From Hydrogenophaga sp. (GTDB lineage Bacteria > Pseudomonadota > Gammaproteobacteria > Burkholderiales > Burkholderiaceae_C), in the NCBI GenBank assembly GCA_018335615.1, contig JAGXRS010000200.1, forward strand, positions 1-5,392: a stretch of 5,392 nt of DNA, given 5' to 3'. The position numbers and the translations under genes are program-made. How positions within the stretch are numbered: the stretch's first letter is position 1; each line of letters begins with the position of its first letter. Positions 4,407 through 5,392 of the stretch are shown here, in pieces. The notes under the pieces were generated by a model that ran no database searches, was not told the DNA's origin, and saw nothing but the letters and a program-made list of their open reading frames with translations.

Positions 4407-5392
4407 ATGACCGCCGAAAACCAGGACAACAAGCGCGCCGAACTCAAGCGTGCCGCCCTTGAATACCACGAGTTCCCCACGCCCGGCAAACTGGCGATCG
4501 CGGCCACCAAGCAGCTCACCAACCAGCGCGACCTGGCCTTGGCCTACTCCCCCGGCGTGGCGGCGCCCTGCGAAGAGATCGTGGCCGACCCCAACAACGC
4601 CTTCAAGTACACCAGCCGCGGCAACCTGGTGGCGGTCATCACCAACGGCACCGCCGTGCTGGGCCTGGGCGACATCGGCCCGCTGGCGGCCAAGCCGGTG
4701 ATGGAAGGCAAGGCGGTGCTGTTCAAGAAGTTCTCGGGCATCGACGTGTTCGACATCGAGATCAACGAGAAAGACCCGGACAAACTGGTCGACATCATCG
4801 CCAGCCTGGAGCCCACCTTCGGTGGCATCAACCTGGAAGACATCAAGGCGCCCGACTGCTTCTATGTGGAGCGCAAGCTGCGCGAGCGCATGCACATTCC
4901 GGTCTTCCACGACGACCAGCACGGCACCGCCATCGTGGTGGGCGCGGCCATCCTCAACGGCCTGAAGGTCGTGGGCAAAGATCCCAAGACCATCAAGCTC
5001 GTCACCTCCGGTGCCGGTGCAGCAGCCCTGGCCTGCCTGGGCCTGCTGGTGAAGCTGGGCATTCCGCGCGAAAACATCTGGGTGACCGACCTGGCCGGCG
5101 TGGTCTACGAGGGCCGTACCGAGCTGATGGACGAGGACAAGATCGTCTTCGCCCAGAAAACCGACCAGCGCACCCTGAGTGAGGCCATCGAGGGCGCCGA
5201 CGTGTTCCTGGGCCTGTCGGCCGGCGGCGTGCTGAAGAAAGACATGGTGGCCCGAATGGCCGCCAAGCCGCTGATCTTCGCCCTGGCCAACCCGAACCCC
5301 GAAATCCAGCCGGAAGACGTGAAGGCGGTGCGCGACGACGCCATCATGGCCACCGGCCGCACCGACTACCCGAACCAGGTCAACAACGTCCT
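4407..5392 (+). CDS. maeB: NADP-dependent malic enzyme, N-terminal part (3' end outside window)
   Basis: It decarboxylates malate to pyruvate with reduction of NADP+ in the cytoplasm, linking the citric acid cycle to pyruvate and supplying NADPH. The window holds the first 328 codons; E. coli MaeB has 759 residues, so more than half is probably beyond the edge. The sequence follows E. coli MaeB closely: YHEFPTPGK (from residue 20), QRDLALAYSPGVAAPC (Tyr47), GNLVAVITNGTAVLGLG, PVMEGKAVLFKKF (Lys102, probable general base), EPTFGGINLEDIKAP (metal ligands Glu144 and Asp145) and PVFHDDQHGTA (Asp170). The nucleotide-binding loop SGAGAAA (201-207) and NPNPEI and GRTDYPNQVNNV close the visible part. 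The usual C-terminal phosphotransacetylase-like domain cannot be verified. No frame damage is seen. An NAD-preferring paralogue of the same architecture is possible, since cofactor preference cannot be fixed by eye. Confidence 0.95.
   Translation, partial: MTAENQDNKRAELKRAALEYHEFPTPGKLAIAATKQLTNQRDLALAYSPGVAAPCEEIVADPNNAFKYTSRGNLVAVITNGTAVLGLGDIGPLAAKPVMEGKAVLFKKFSGIDVFDIEINEKDPDKLVDIIASLEPTFGGINLEDIKAPDCFYVERKLRERMHIPVFHDDQHGTAIVVGAAILNGLKVVGKDPKTIKLVTSGAGAAALACLGLLVKLGIPRENIWVTDLAGVVYEGRTELMDEDKIVFAQKTDQRTLSEAIEGADVFLGLSAGGVLKKDMVARMAAKPLIFALANPNPEIQPEDVKAVRDDAIMATGRTDYPNQVNNV

Noticed and set aside
4290..4922. 210-codon minus-strand frame antisense to maeB
   Set aside because: It is opposite a strongly conserved malic enzyme; the His/Val/Asp-rich product mirrors its codons and it has no start signal.

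Overview
The window is GC-rich DNA with high-GC codon use throughout. Gene content and protein style (an E. coli-like PfkB, a 158-residue bacterioferritin with a Bfd partner, a MaeB-type malic enzyme, an RstB/CpxA-like sensor kinase) suggest a betaproteobacterium of the Burkholderiales, probably Comamonadaceae. That placement is inference from protein resemblance, not a database result.

Layout. (1) 2-832, + strand: the 3' part of a sensor histidine kinase gene, cut by the left edge. (2) 833-1292: 460 bases with no convincing protein gene. Its middle holds three consecutive hairpins (1012-1060, 1079-1092, 1098-1125); the last is a strong Rho-independent terminator, so a structured small RNA or long 3' UTR is likely. 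An inverted repeat lies just before the next start codon. (3) 1293-2255, + strand: pfkB, 6-phosphofructokinase II. (4) 3095-2290, - strand: two unrecognised genes joined by an ATGA stop/start overlap. The first encodes 103 residues; the second encodes 165 residues, with a coiled coil and a C-terminal Cys/His cluster. (5) 3096-3293: a divergent control region with a near-consensus Fur box. (6) 3294-4137, + strand: bfr (bacterioferritin), then bfd (bacterioferritin-associated ferredoxin), which has its own promoter and a second Fur-like box and ends at a strong terminator. (7) 4327-5392, + strand: a recognisable sigma70-type promoter and the first 328 codons of maeB, cut by the right edge.

How the genes work together. 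The middle of the window, about 2.3-4.2 kb, reads as an iron-storage module. Bfr stores iron in a haem-containing 24-mer shell, and Bfd passes electrons to it to release that iron. Two Fur-like sites flank bfr, and the two unknown minus-strand genes share the stronger site. They are therefore candidates for iron-responsive accessory proteins, although no function can be read from their sequences. The bfr product keeps the haem ligand and most ferroxidase ligands but has Thr where E. coli Bfr has the bridging Glu127, and it lacks the inner-surface residues His46 and Asp50. The flanking genes pfkB and maeB are central carbon metabolism with no obvious link to iron.
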